From the NCBI RefSeq assembly GCF_947507565.1, contig NC_089184.1, forward strand, positions 806,001-870,000: 64,000 nt of DNA, given 5' to 3'. Within the stretch, counting starts at the first letter, position 1. Each line of letters begins with the position of its first letter. The notes under the pieces were generated by a model. It searched no databases. It was not told the DNA's origin and was given only the letters and a program-made list of their open reading frames with translations. The DNA comes from Oscarella lobularis. Its lineage: Eukaryota; Porifera; Homoscleromorpha; Homosclerophorida; Oscarellidae. The translations under genes were made by a program, and so were the position numbers. Below, piece by piece: positions 24,925-35,050 of this stretch.

Positions 24925-26935
24925 TTAGAGACCCTTCAGTATGTCCCAGCATGATGCGGCGGAATGAAAGTGGAAGAAGATCCACAGCGGGTAAAAGACG
25001 TCTGATAAAAATGCCCAGTTAGTGTTTTCGTAGAAGGTGGTGAAAAGGGCATTGCAGTGGAGTCCTGACATTTCGTACGTTCGGGAAATCCAGAGGTTGA
25101 CGTTGCAGAGGAGCAAAATTAGCGTGATGAGTTGAAGAAGTCTCGTCTCAAGCGGGCGAGTGGTATCTTGATTGTTCGTTTGGTTTCTTCTATTCATATT
25201 ACGAGACTGCAGCCCGCCAATGATGAAAAAGGACTGAAAAAGACCCAAGACAAGGTACAGGCCGCTGTTGATAGAATATATTACGATGAGCTTTTGACAC
25301 TCGCGTGTATTTTTTGAATGCGTGTTGACAGTTGCCGAGAGCTGCAATGCCTGGGCGATATACGTTCCTAGAAGAGCAATCAGCAGCAGCGCCGATTCAA
25401 TGAGAACGTGAGTAGATAGGGCAGAATTGTCGCGTTTCTTTAACAGGACCAGTCCAATAATGGAAGAGATTATGGATATTGAGGCTGTCACTTGCTGGAC
25501 GGCAACGTAGAATGTCGTCGGTATGGTGTCGGTTTGTTTGTCTGTGTCTATAACACTGCAAATGATGGCAAGGATCATGCTCACCAGTAGAAATATGGCG
25601 AAGAGAGCTAGCGACGGGCGGATACAGATCCGTTTGTCAATTTTCTTGGCCTTTGAAAGAAGAGGGGTTTTTCCTCCTGTCTGAGTCTCTCTGTCAACGT
25701 CCTCTTTCTCTTCCTCTTTCTCGTCTTTCTTTTCTTCCTTTTTTTCCTCCTTCGCGTTTTCCGTTTCGTCGTCCATGAACAGCCACATATTGAAGATGAT
25801 TGCAGACGTGCTGAGGCAGAATTCTGCAATAGATGGATAGACAAACGGCTCTGAACTGTTGACAAATTTGCCAAAGCCGGACTCAGTAGCGGTCTGGTAC
25901 AGCATCAAATTCTTTTTAGAAGTAACATTTTTAGCAAAACAGTAATACTGTGCAACTGTCTTGTTGCAGGTGTCACTCAGTCTTGATGATCGTTCGTGTG
26001 CTTCGTTTAGCGACGTTCTGAACCATAGTCCGTAGTTGGTTGCCAAGAGGTGCAGTAAGAATATCCTCAGAGTCCACCCCTTTACAAATCTGACTTTAGA
26101 ATGAGTAACGACGAAAAGCATTTCTCCCACTATAAATAAAGCTTGGAGTATCGAATGCAGGAGAGTTTCTATTGCGTCTATTTTTTCATCTTTTCGTCCC
26201 AAAGAGCTGGAGCATTTCCAACTATCACTATCAAAGCTTTCCGCACATTGTCCTATTGTGCCGACATACCAGAGCGCTGCTACGGAACCGAATATAACCA
26301 TCCCGTACTGCAGGTAGCCGACACTTTGCGTTGACTTTCCCTCTTTTACGACACAACAGTTCAATCGTTTTGAGCAGCAGCCGCTGCTGAAGTAGAACAG
26401 TCCGACTAGTGAAAGACTCAACAGAAAGATAACGAAGACGTTCATGGGGAGTGCGGTGCTACTATGGGCCACAGGATCATTATGCCTGCTGCTGCTGCTA
26501 TTCCCGCTGCTATTGTTGCTGCTATTCCCACTGCTACTGCCGCCGCTCTTCCCGAGAAGGAGCGAGAAATTAAGACTGGTATCAACGCTGATGATGACGA
26601 GGAAATACTGCAGGCTCACTAATACTGCAGTCGTGTTTTTTCCCGCTCCTAAAATTAACTTCTTTAGTGCGTCTCCAGAAGAGCTGTCATTTTACGTTTC
26701 AGGCGTTCTTTTACTTCATTCAGAGTCAGTGAATTTCCCTAACGGATAGCCAAATAAGTCGGTAGAAGACAAAGTAATTATCGCTTCACCTTTCCTTCCT
26801 CATCATCGTCCGATCCCTAGAAATAAAACAATTCGTATAATGAAAGCAGGCCGCGGCCGGGGCGCCGGTGTACACATGCCCTCTCACGTATGCCGGTTCA
26901 ATCTTGTCATCAGAGACAGAGTCACGACGGTCCAT
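24925..26935 (-). CDS. Otopetrin-like proton channel, copy 2
   Basis: Minus-strand exons are 26888-26935, 26790-26816, 26696-26738 and 24925-26648, giving 613 aa in frame. The start MDRRDSVSDDKIEPAY lies well upstream of the large exon, whose first open codon (GTG) is not the start. The membrane body parallels copy 1: HLLATNYGLWFRTSL, YPSIAEFCLSTSAIIFNMW, LRLL-type KTR/ETRLLQL, ILLLCNVNLWISRTYE and the ending PLWIFFHFHSAASCWDI. An Asn/Ser-rich extracellular stretch (N-glycosylation sequons) and a Lys/Glu-rich central loop distinguish it. It has two more introns near its 5' end than copy 1, including a 47 bp intron (26649-26695) that interrupts the sequence homologous to copy 1 exon 2. Confidence 0.72.
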
Positions 26936-27352
26936 TAGATTCGGTTTTCTAGAGAGATGAGATTGCTGCTGCTGAAACGCAAAGGAGTTACTGTGCTGAG
27001 CTGGCTGTCACGAGATAGACAAACAAGGGAATTTGAATTGAAGGCGGGGGCAGTGTACTTTGAAAACACTATTCTGTGGATAAAGCCGCCGGCTTTTTAA
27101 CAGGATTTGTTCAGATCGAAGACAGCCGAGTCGTCTGACGTTGCCACGACTCACTTTGAAGCAGATTTTTCTTCTCGAGCTGCCGCATTGACGCAAACCA
27201 GGAAAGTGGGCAGTACCAGCGACATCACGAGATGGCATGCGAGAGAAGTCCCCTACAGCAACAACAACGCAGCAACGGAAGTAGACAGATCAAGACAACT
27301 TTATTCAGGTATCAACTATATACAGCAACTAAAAGTCTACTCTAACCCGACG
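26936..27352. other. Intergenic region between otopetrin copy 2 and CREB3-like
   Basis: 417 bp without a supported gene. It should hold the promoter of otopetrin copy 2 and the 3' UTR of the upstream minus-strand bZIP gene. No clear motif is seen. Confidence 0.4.
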
Positions 27353-28614
27353 TCATGCGGCATCAGCAGCAACTGCCGTCGCATCATCCTCACCCTTTTC
27401 CACCTTAGTCTCATTGTTCTCCACCGCGAGCGAAGGCACGCTAGTTGCAGGCAACATAGACGGCGGCTCCCTCTCCACAGTCGCCACAGTGGGAAAAGCG
27501 CCAGCACCCGTCTCATCCGTAACAAGCAAGCCACGCGATCGTATCGACGAAGGCGCATAAGTGGTCTCCGACGCCGCGTCATTGGATTGAAAAAAGGGAT
27601 TCCACCCGGGGATAAAAAGCAGCGCGAAGGAGAGCATCAAGACCATCACGCACGTTCCCGTTTGCAACGACGTTGGGCCTCGAACTGATGTCAGCATCGC
27701 CTGAAGTCGTCGCAGTTGATCCATCAGAGATCGATTGCTGTTTTCCAACGTCGACACCTTCTTCTGCAACTGACGATTCAACTTGGAGCAATTTTCGACT
27801 CTGAAAAGGAAAGCCATACGTCAAAAAAAGGGGGTAATTTTTGAAAAATCTTCTGTGCCTTTTCTCCAAGCCGTCAACGTAGTCCTTCTTTTTCTTACGA
27901 CTTTCCTGAGCCGATATCTGAGAAGAGATATCATCGTCACAAGGACTCGCAGCACACCCAATCGCCTGACCTTGTTCTTGATCTTTCGTCGAACCTTCTT
28001 CAACACTTTCTCCTCAGCTTTAGTCAGCGGAAGCTGCGTGGGCAACGTCGTGCCCTCAAGAGAAAGCAAACGCTTCTCCTCATCAGTAAGCACCAACTGA
28101 AGGTTCAAAAAAAAATGAAAATCCTCAATGAGTAGACGAATTATCCAAATGTACCTGATCTCCCGCACCGCCCCCAATTCCCTCATCCACGTCAAAATCT
28201 TGCATGTCCAAATCCACGACGACGCTATCGGTCGTCAAAAAGTCCCCATCTGACGACGTAACGAGATCTGCGTCGCCGCAGATCTGCGCCTCGAAGGCGA
28301 TTGGCTGCGACGGGCTCCCCGTCGAAAGTATCGTTTCCGGCGACGAGGCGGCGATCGTGCTGGGAGATAGGGACGTCGCCGAGGCCGGTGCTTGCGTTTG
28401 TATTTGCGGGAACGATTCATCGCCGTCGGTTCCGCCGAGAAACGAAAAGAGGAAATCGTCGCTGAGAGTTGGGACGGGCTACGACGTGAAATGACGCCTG
28501 CACGGAGTCTTTCGCTCGTTTTACGGCGTTTACCTGGCCGTTTCTTTGGTCGCCGGGCGAGTGCAGGAGGTCGTCCATGTCGAGGAGATCGTCCAGGCTC
28601 AATGGAGACGTCAT
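27353..28614 (-). CDS. CREB3-family membrane-bound bZIP transcription factor
   Basis: Minus-strand exons are 28534-28614, 28155-28478, 27971-28096, 27859-27917 and 27353-27800, encoding 345 aa in frame. The acidic N-terminal activation region begins [20 protein letters not shown]. The bZIP is preceded by the CREB3 signature [20 protein letters not shown], then [20 protein letters not shown] and a leucine zipper ([32 protein letters not shown]). One membrane segment, [17 protein letters not shown], follows. Just beyond it, RGLL fits the RxLL-type site-1 protease motif, so regulated intramembrane proteolysis after ER/Golgi stress is expected. Intron 27801-27858 is GC-AG (AG/GCACAG), forced by the conserved junction GLEKR/VENC. 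Confidence 0.92.
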
Positions 28615-28880
28615 CGCGTATGCGGGAACTGGTAAATCGATCGGACTTTGTCGATGTGGACGAATTGACGTGGCGAGTCTCCTAAACGCATGCGTCTCGC
28701 GCTAAAAATAGGCCATTAGATCATTGCGTGGGAAACGCACTTTTATTTCGATAAAGAACTACAAATTTCGTTCTGTATCTATCTAAAAATGTCTTCTATC
28801 AGTCGCAAACATAAATTCTTGTTCCGGCCTTCGTCCTGCTGACCTACGAGTAAAAAAAGAATTAATAATCTGTCAATTCG
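28615..28880. other. CREB3-like upstream region
   Basis: Between the CREB3-like start and the GC-rich block. AT-rich sequence with no convincing ORF. A weak spliced reading on the minus strand (28779-28973) ends in a stop but is not recognised. Confidence 0.35.
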
Positions 28881-28889
28881 TCTTTGTAC

Positions 28890-29735
28890 GTACCTTTTTG
28901 CGTGCGTCCGTATTAGCGTTACCCGAGCTACACCGCGCGGAGGTTCGGACGCTTCGTAGCTCAAGGCAGCCACCGCAAAGCGATGGCCACCCGTTCCAAA
29001 AATTTAGGGGCGAGTCGCGACGTCCTCGGCCACCCCGATCAGTACCCGCCTGGATGAGAGACGGCCCCTGATACCGAAGTCCCCGGCGCGGTGGTACCAA
29101 ACGCTTCGGTATGTCTTCCGCTGAGAAGAACCGGCGCTTGCGAGATGGAGAGCGGTTGACTGCTGTTTGTAGGAGTCGACAGGAAAGGCAGTGCAATGCC
29201 CGAATCGAATTCTCCTGGGCCAGATCATCCTCGGTCTAATCGTGCCATCGGGTGAGAAAAGTGCCGGCAACCAGGCCATGGTTGAACACCCCCTCTAAGC
29301 CGTGCTCACTCGTGCCTAACGTGAGCCGTGCTTATTGGCAACAATAAGACTTTAGCGATCGTTAAATCCCAGTGCGTAAACCAAGGCATAAGCCCCCCAT
29401 CGCCCTGCCTAGGGGCTCCGGCACGGAATTACCCGTGGGTCACGCTGATCCGACGATCCAGGACTTGCCTTTTGTCTTCCCCCGAGCCAATCCGTCAAGG
29501 AAAACGACGCAGAGATCCACGACGCATCCACCCTCGGCCGCAACTGAAGGAAATCGGTGCTGCGCGATGCATTTGAAGAGCCCGCCGAGTCAGCAAACGC
29601 CATCATTGGTCGAGAGCAAACACGTGGGTAATGAGCCGACCACCGCAGTTGTACGGGTGGCAAACGCAGTTTGCGAGCCCGTATAACGGCGAGGGAGGCT
29701 CTCTCAAACGTGATCCCAAGGCCGGAAGTGTCTGT
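28890..29735. other. GC-rich block of unknown nature, possible mobile-element remnant
   Basis: About 850 bp with visibly higher GC than its AT-rich flanks. It has only short overlapping open frames on both strands, no intron signals supporting a host gene and no recognised domain. The longest plus-strand frame (29372-29686) is Pro/Thr/Arg-rich; the longest minus-strand frames are similar low-information readings. One minus-strand segment (SYEASEPPRGVARVTLI, near 28910-28960) faintly recalls the region before the catalytic palm of non-LTR reverse transcriptases, but this is too weak to call. It is not a 5S, 18S or 28S rRNA gene as far as I can judge. Confidence 0.3.
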
Positions 29736-30352
29736 ATGTATGTCTGTTCGAGACGCTGTATTGTGACGTCACATAAGAAAAACCCTTACTTTGTAAAGCG
29801 CATGCGCGAAATGGGACCCAAAACGGTGACCCGAAAAAGGCGATTTACGGCGCGAATAAAGCGTTTTTTCTTTCATAAACAGAAAAAATGCTTAGAAACC
29901 TTGGTTTCCAATTGATCTGTGCTATTTTCCGTGTTATAAATGCGCTGAGAAGCCGAAACGACAGTTTTGATTGTCACGCTCTGACGTCACAATCAAAAGT
30001 ATCCATGTACAGTATGTGGTATGTGGGTGGGTATGTACGTACGGGTAACAGGAAATATGACCCGTACACATGCATAGGTCCTCCTCAAAAAAACAGTATG
30101 TCAGAAAAGTGCCTATTTAGGAAAACATTGCAATCATGCAAGTATTTACAGCATGTAGGTAGGACTGAGCTGTAGTAGCTAACGGCTGTAATGACCACGT
30201 GTATATGTGACAACATAAAAATATGACGTCAAACTATGTAATGCACTCGCGTACGGTAAGCGGTGGGAGGCTCTGCATGATGGCAACACGGTGAACACCG
30301 GGCCATCATTCTCTAGTTAATTAATTAGAAACAAGCCCGGATAACCAAGACA
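29736..30352. promoter_or_regulatory. AtuA-gene upstream region with three TGACGTCA sites
   Basis: This AT-rich region precedes the AtuA-type gene (ATG at 30353). Exact CRE palindromes TGACGTCA occur at 29764-29771, 29982-29989 and 30224-30231. The middle one lies in the loop of a hairpin with perfect 10 bp arms (TTTTGATTGT at 29965-29974, ACAATCAAAA at 29989-29998). Regulatory function is inferred. Confidence 0.45.
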
Positions 30353-33176
30353 ATGCAGCAAGCAAGACTCGTAATTGCACGAAGCTATCGTGCGTTTGCG
30401 ACTGCAAGTCGAAGCGTGCGAATAGGATGTGCTTCAGGCTTTTGGGGAGACACGAGCGTTGCAGGTAGGAATCACGGAGGCTCTCAGAGGCCGTTAGATT
30501 GATTGGGTGTTTCCTCCGCTCAGCGAATCAGCTTGTAGCGAAGGGAAAACTCGACTTTCTCGTCTTCGACTACCTGTCCGAGATCACGATGTCCTTGCTC
30601 GCTGCAGCGCGACGCAAAAACGACGTAAGTGAAAACGATCTCATTGATTTGGCCTCGCGCGACGTCACCGCGCATTCTCTTCCCATTCGATGGGAGATTA
30701 CGAGTCGGAGTCTGCTTCAAAATGTAGCAAATTTCGTTTAGGCTGCCGGCTTTTGTCCTGATTTCGTATCAGACGTCATCCAGCCACTCATCGTTGACAT
30801 GAAGAAAAACGGTGCCATGACAACACAGAGAGATAGGCGTTTCTCAATTTCGGATTCAGGTGTTCGAGTAGTCAGCAATGCTGGAGGCATTAATCCGTAC
30901 TCCTGCGCCGAAGCCGTCAAGTCAGTCGCAGCCAAGTCCGGCGTCGATGTGAAAGTGGCAGTAGTCGATGGCGACAATCTGATGCATCTAGTTTGTACTC
31001 TTTTTTTTCTATGTTAGATTTATTTTATTATTTCTTTGTAGGAGTCTCAGCTGAGGTCTGCTGGGACCGTCGCTTTTGATTCTGGCAAAGGCTTTCCTTC
31101 GCACATACAAAGCATGAATGCGTATCTGGGGTGTGACAATGGCAACGTAGTCTCGACGTCGAATTTCTTATTTGTTTCTTTAGGGCACGGCCTATTTCTC
31201 TGGCACTCGACCTAGGAGCGGATATTGTAATAACAGGCAGATGCGTGGATAGCGCTGTTGTGCTTGGACCTCTCATACACAAAGTGCACTGAAACACATG
31301 TTAATTTTACCAAATTATTACCCGTGATTCTAGTTTGGCTGGATGCCTCAGCAGTACAATCTTCTTGCTGGAGGAAGGTAAAAAATAAACGATTTATTTG
31401 CACCGTCAGTTCTGACGTGTCTTGTCCTAGTCTTGCTGGTCATCTTGTTGAGTGTGGTGCTCAGGCGACTGGGGGTATCTTTACTGATTGGCACAAAGTT
31501 TCCAGCTGGTTTGTTGGGAACCAAGTAAAGACTCTGATTGATATGTGTACTAGGGATAATATTGGATTTCCTATCGTTGAATGCGAGAGTGACGGAAGTT
31601 TCGTTCTCACCAAACCACCCAATACAGGAGGTCTGGTCTCGTTCGGAACTGTGGCAGAACAGGTAGGCTGAAAACATTGGCGAAGGCCAACTGAAGGAAC
31701 TTGTTCTCTACTAGTTAGTGTACGAGATTGGAGATCCTTCTGCCTATCTTTTGCCGGACGTGTCGTGTGATTTTACTCAAGTGCAAATTTCTGAAGTTGC
31801 TGGTACATGCTTGTAGCAAAGAAATGTCTCGTTAATTAAATATTTACCGCGTTAGGCCAAGAAGGTTCTGCCGTTCACGTGACTGGGGCAAAGGGCTCGA
31901 GACCATCAAATCATTACAAAGTGAATAACTAGCGTTCTGGTAATTTTTAAATTACTTAATTTATTAGGTGAGTGGCACTTACGCTGACGGTTTTCGTCTC
32001 ACCGCTGCTTTTATGGTCACTGGACCAAAAGCAGCGGAAAAGGGTCGCAAGACAGCAGATAGCATTCTCAAAAGGTGCTGTATGCTATCACTGTGGGACT
32101 TACCTGTATTATTGCCATTCTGTGGCAGAGTGAAGGGCCTTTTCCAAGAAAAGGGAATGAAAGATTTTAGTAGAACTTACGTTCAGGTGAAAATCTACGT
32201 CAGGTGTTGTTGTCCTTAGACTTTGAATTCTTTTTAGATTGTTGGCACTGAGGAATCATATGGAAAAAATGCTCGAGAATTTCCAGCCGAAGTGAGGCAT
32301 TTGATTTTAGAAATTTGAGTGTAACCGAATTGTTTTTAGAGCCCCAGAGAAGTCGTCGTATGGATGTCAGTTCATCATTATCAGAGGGAGGCCCTGCAAC
32401 TCTTTGCAAAGGAGATTGCTCCTTCCGGAACGGGCATGGGTATTATGTGATGGTTGGATCTTGTGTACACCATATCACTTGTTGTTTAGCACCTGGGTTG
32501 TTTGGAATGATGGGAGGCCGTCCAAAACCGTATGCTACTGTATTATGCTGAAAATCACACAGGGATTGCTATCTGTTCAACTAGATCTCCCGTTTTCAAG
32601 CTCTTTTCCTTTCTTCATCCCAAAAACGATATTCAAGCTGAAGTCGAATTGAACGGCAAGAAGCACAGTGTTGACGAATTTCATAGCAAGTCAGATTCTA
32701 TTGCACCGACTTCAACCCAGAAAGGTTTGTACAATGGATGATCAATCAGCTAATCACTTTGTACACTGTTGTCTCAGATTTTTCATCTGGCACTTCAGCT
32801 GTGAATCTTAAAGGAGATTTTCGTGTTAGTGATTTGGCTTTTTTGCGTAGCGGAGACAAGGGAGATACAGCCAATATTGGAGTCGTAGCAAGAAAGCCCG
32901 AGTACTATCCTTTACTGCAGAATTCATTGACCGCAGAGGCAGTGAGAAAATACTTTGAGCATCTGTTAACAGAAGATAGTGAAGTTATCAGGTGAAGAAT
33001 AGAGCATTTTCTATGTAGTAAAGAGATTATGATAATTTAGGTATGAATTGCCTGGCATTTGTGGTCTGAACTTCGTTTTGACGTCATCACTTGGCGGAGG
33101 CGGCATCGCCTCTCTAAGGCCAGATGCACAGGGAAAAGCGTACGGCCAAATGCTCGCTGACTATAGACTGCAATAA
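30353..33176 (+). CDS. AtuA/DUF1446-domain protein, probably mitochondrial
   Basis: About a dozen exons encode a protein of the acyclic terpene utilisation AtuA (DUF1446) family with a C-terminal ferredoxin-like domain. Landmarks: [105 protein letters not shown] then [34 protein letters not shown], and near the end [20 protein letters not shown]. The last block is the AtuA-like C-terminal domain. In bacteria AtuA belongs to the citronellol/geraniol degradation cluster; the animal role is not established. The N-terminus [20 protein letters not shown] has no acids and alternating Arg, fitting a mitochondrial presequence. The stop TAA is at 33174-33176, 83 bp before the next gene on the same strand. 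Confidence 0.85.
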
Positions 33177-33259
33177 ATAACAATATCCTACTGGTAATTT
33201 GCGCATGTACACGTCACAACGATGTACCAAACGAGCGTCTTCAGACGAAGAGGAGGTCA

Positions 33260-34834
33260 ATGAAAGACTTACTACGTTCTTTCGTTGCCCTTTTCCTCTT
33301 CTGCCTCGTCTCCATCATCGTCTTCGGTCTGATAGTAAGCACGCGACGACGCCTCCCCTGGACAGAGCAATCGCAACAAAAGACAGAGCCACCCATCTAT
33401 TTTCCCTACTGCGCAAACCGTCCCGATCGGTCGGCGTGCGACCGAAAGCTCGCTCCCCTACTCCTTTCGACGACGAGCGTAACCGAAGACGTGTGGAATG
33501 CGACGTTCGACGGCACGTCGGGCTATTTGCTACCCGTTCTCCTCTACGGTCCCAACAACCAGTACCACGGCTTCAAGGAGACAATCGTTCTCGCTCACAT
33601 GCTCAATCGAAAGCCAGTCGTGTCTCCCTTCTTCAGCCACTACGTGAAGAAGAGCGTCGAGCCGCCAAACATCGACGCCAACGACGTACTCGACGTCGAT
33701 CGGCTCGCCACTGCCTACGGCGCGGCGACAATGGACGAGTTTCGACAGGCGTGCGACAACCGCGTTCAGGTAAGGCATTTAGTGGACAGAAAATCTCTCA
33801 AAATAGTCGCTTTAATTAATTAATTAATTAATTTTAGGTGCTATTTGTGTCGAAAAATTTTGGTGGGCCTACTGCAAATACGATGTTGCATCGGTTGTTG
33901 CGCTTTATGCAAGTGACTCGACTTGGCAATCGGCTGCTCAGAGTGACGAAAGGGGAACAGCCCGAATTCATTCCCGACGTCGATTTGCGATTTCGAACGA
34001 AAAAGATCAATGGCGTTCGCGATGCATTGGCCATGTTTGGCGATAAGCGGAAATGCGCTCTTCTCCTCTTTCCGTTCATGGCAATTGACGTTGGGAAGTA
34101 TTTACCTCTGCTAAGTCATAATGTGAAGCGACCTGCGCCCGTTCGGACATTGGCTAAAGGCTTTTTAGAGAAATACGTGGGAGAAGATCAATCCTATGGG
34201 TGTCTCCATTGGAGATACAATGAGGAATGGTCTCTGACTTGGTGTGAGAACTATTGGCCCCAGCCGCACAAAAAGTCAGCTGCAGAGTTTGGACTGCCTC
34301 AATTTTGTTCTATACTTGACGTCAGCGTTGAGCAGTTGGCTGTGTATTTGAACGTGGTAGCTGCTAAATACGAGCTGTCTCACATCTATCTGGCATCTCC
34401 ATTTGAACCCAATGTATAGTGCTACGGCTCTAATCTTTGGCAAATTTAATCTTTTTCTTTTATTAGAGTACTTTTGTGACTAAACTGAAGAAGGAAGTTT
34501 CTGTCTTGTTGACTGTAGTTGAGCTACTTTCCTTTGCCAAGGCTTCAAAAGTGGTCATAAAAAGGAGTCATCATTTGTCTCTTATTGAACAGGAAATCTG
34601 CTCAGGTTAGATGCCCTTCCATATGATAATGAAGCAAATTTCATAGTCTCCGGGGGGCTTTTGTCTTTTCCAGATTCTACAGTTTTTATTGGAAGTCGGA
34701 AGTCTACATGGTCGTGGAATGTCCTCGAGGAACGCAACGGTCGTTCTCCCCTACACAAACCCCGAACGCTGTGGATTACAGATATAGTACAAAAGTCGAC
34801 AATAAACAATGCTCCTCTGCAAAATCCCGCCTGA
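33260..34834 (+). CDS. O-fucosyltransferase-like type II membrane protein
   Basis: Exons are 33260-33769, 33838-34413, 34467-34605 and 34674-34834, encoding 461 aa in frame. An N-terminal signal-anchor (LLRSFVALFLFCLVSIIVFG, residues 4-23) is followed by a Ser/Gln-rich stem. The catalytic-type domain has YGPNNQYHGFKETIVLAHML and NRKPVV near the start (a GDP-fucose O-fucosyltransferase-like N-terminal block) and CLHWRYNEEW, the usual position of the HxR donor-binding motif. Late segments HIYLASPF and STWSWNVLEERN fit the terminal lobe (xLYxAT and SSFS-type positions). A Golgi or ER location is expected. Assignment to the broad O-fucosyltransferase superfamily is reasonable; the acceptor is unknown. 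Intron 33770-33837 contains a TTAATTAA microsatellite. Confidence 0.62.
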
Positions 34835-35050
34835 CCTATCATTGCCATGCTTTTTTTGATGCATTTTTAATTAATTAATGATCTAATGACGATTAGAAAA
34901 ACAAAAACCGCACTCTCAGAAATTCACTCCCACGAAGACAGATTTATTCAATGAAGATCGATGACGATAGAGAACAAGAACATACTGGACATCAGATTCC
35001 TCGTTCCTCCCTCGTACAGACACACATAGCGAAACGAGGAATTGGAGACG

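Noticed and set aside
24925-26619. Otopetrin copy 2 starting at the first codon of the large open frame
   Set aside because: That codon is GTG and sits inside conserved membrane sequence; three upstream exons join in phase and provide an ATG at 26935 with a family-like N-terminus.
28779-28973. Two-exon minus-strand reading with VAALSYEASEPPRGVARVTL
   Set aside because: Faint resemblance to reverse-transcriptase flanks only; preceded by a stop, too short, and the downstream splice can be read in several frames.
29020-29110. Possible 5S rRNA-like segment (AGTACCCGCCTGGATGAGAGAC resembling the 3' part of 5S, split by spacing differences)
   Set aside because: Only scattered short matches; the expected 5' half, spacing and terminal pairing of 5S rRNA are absent.
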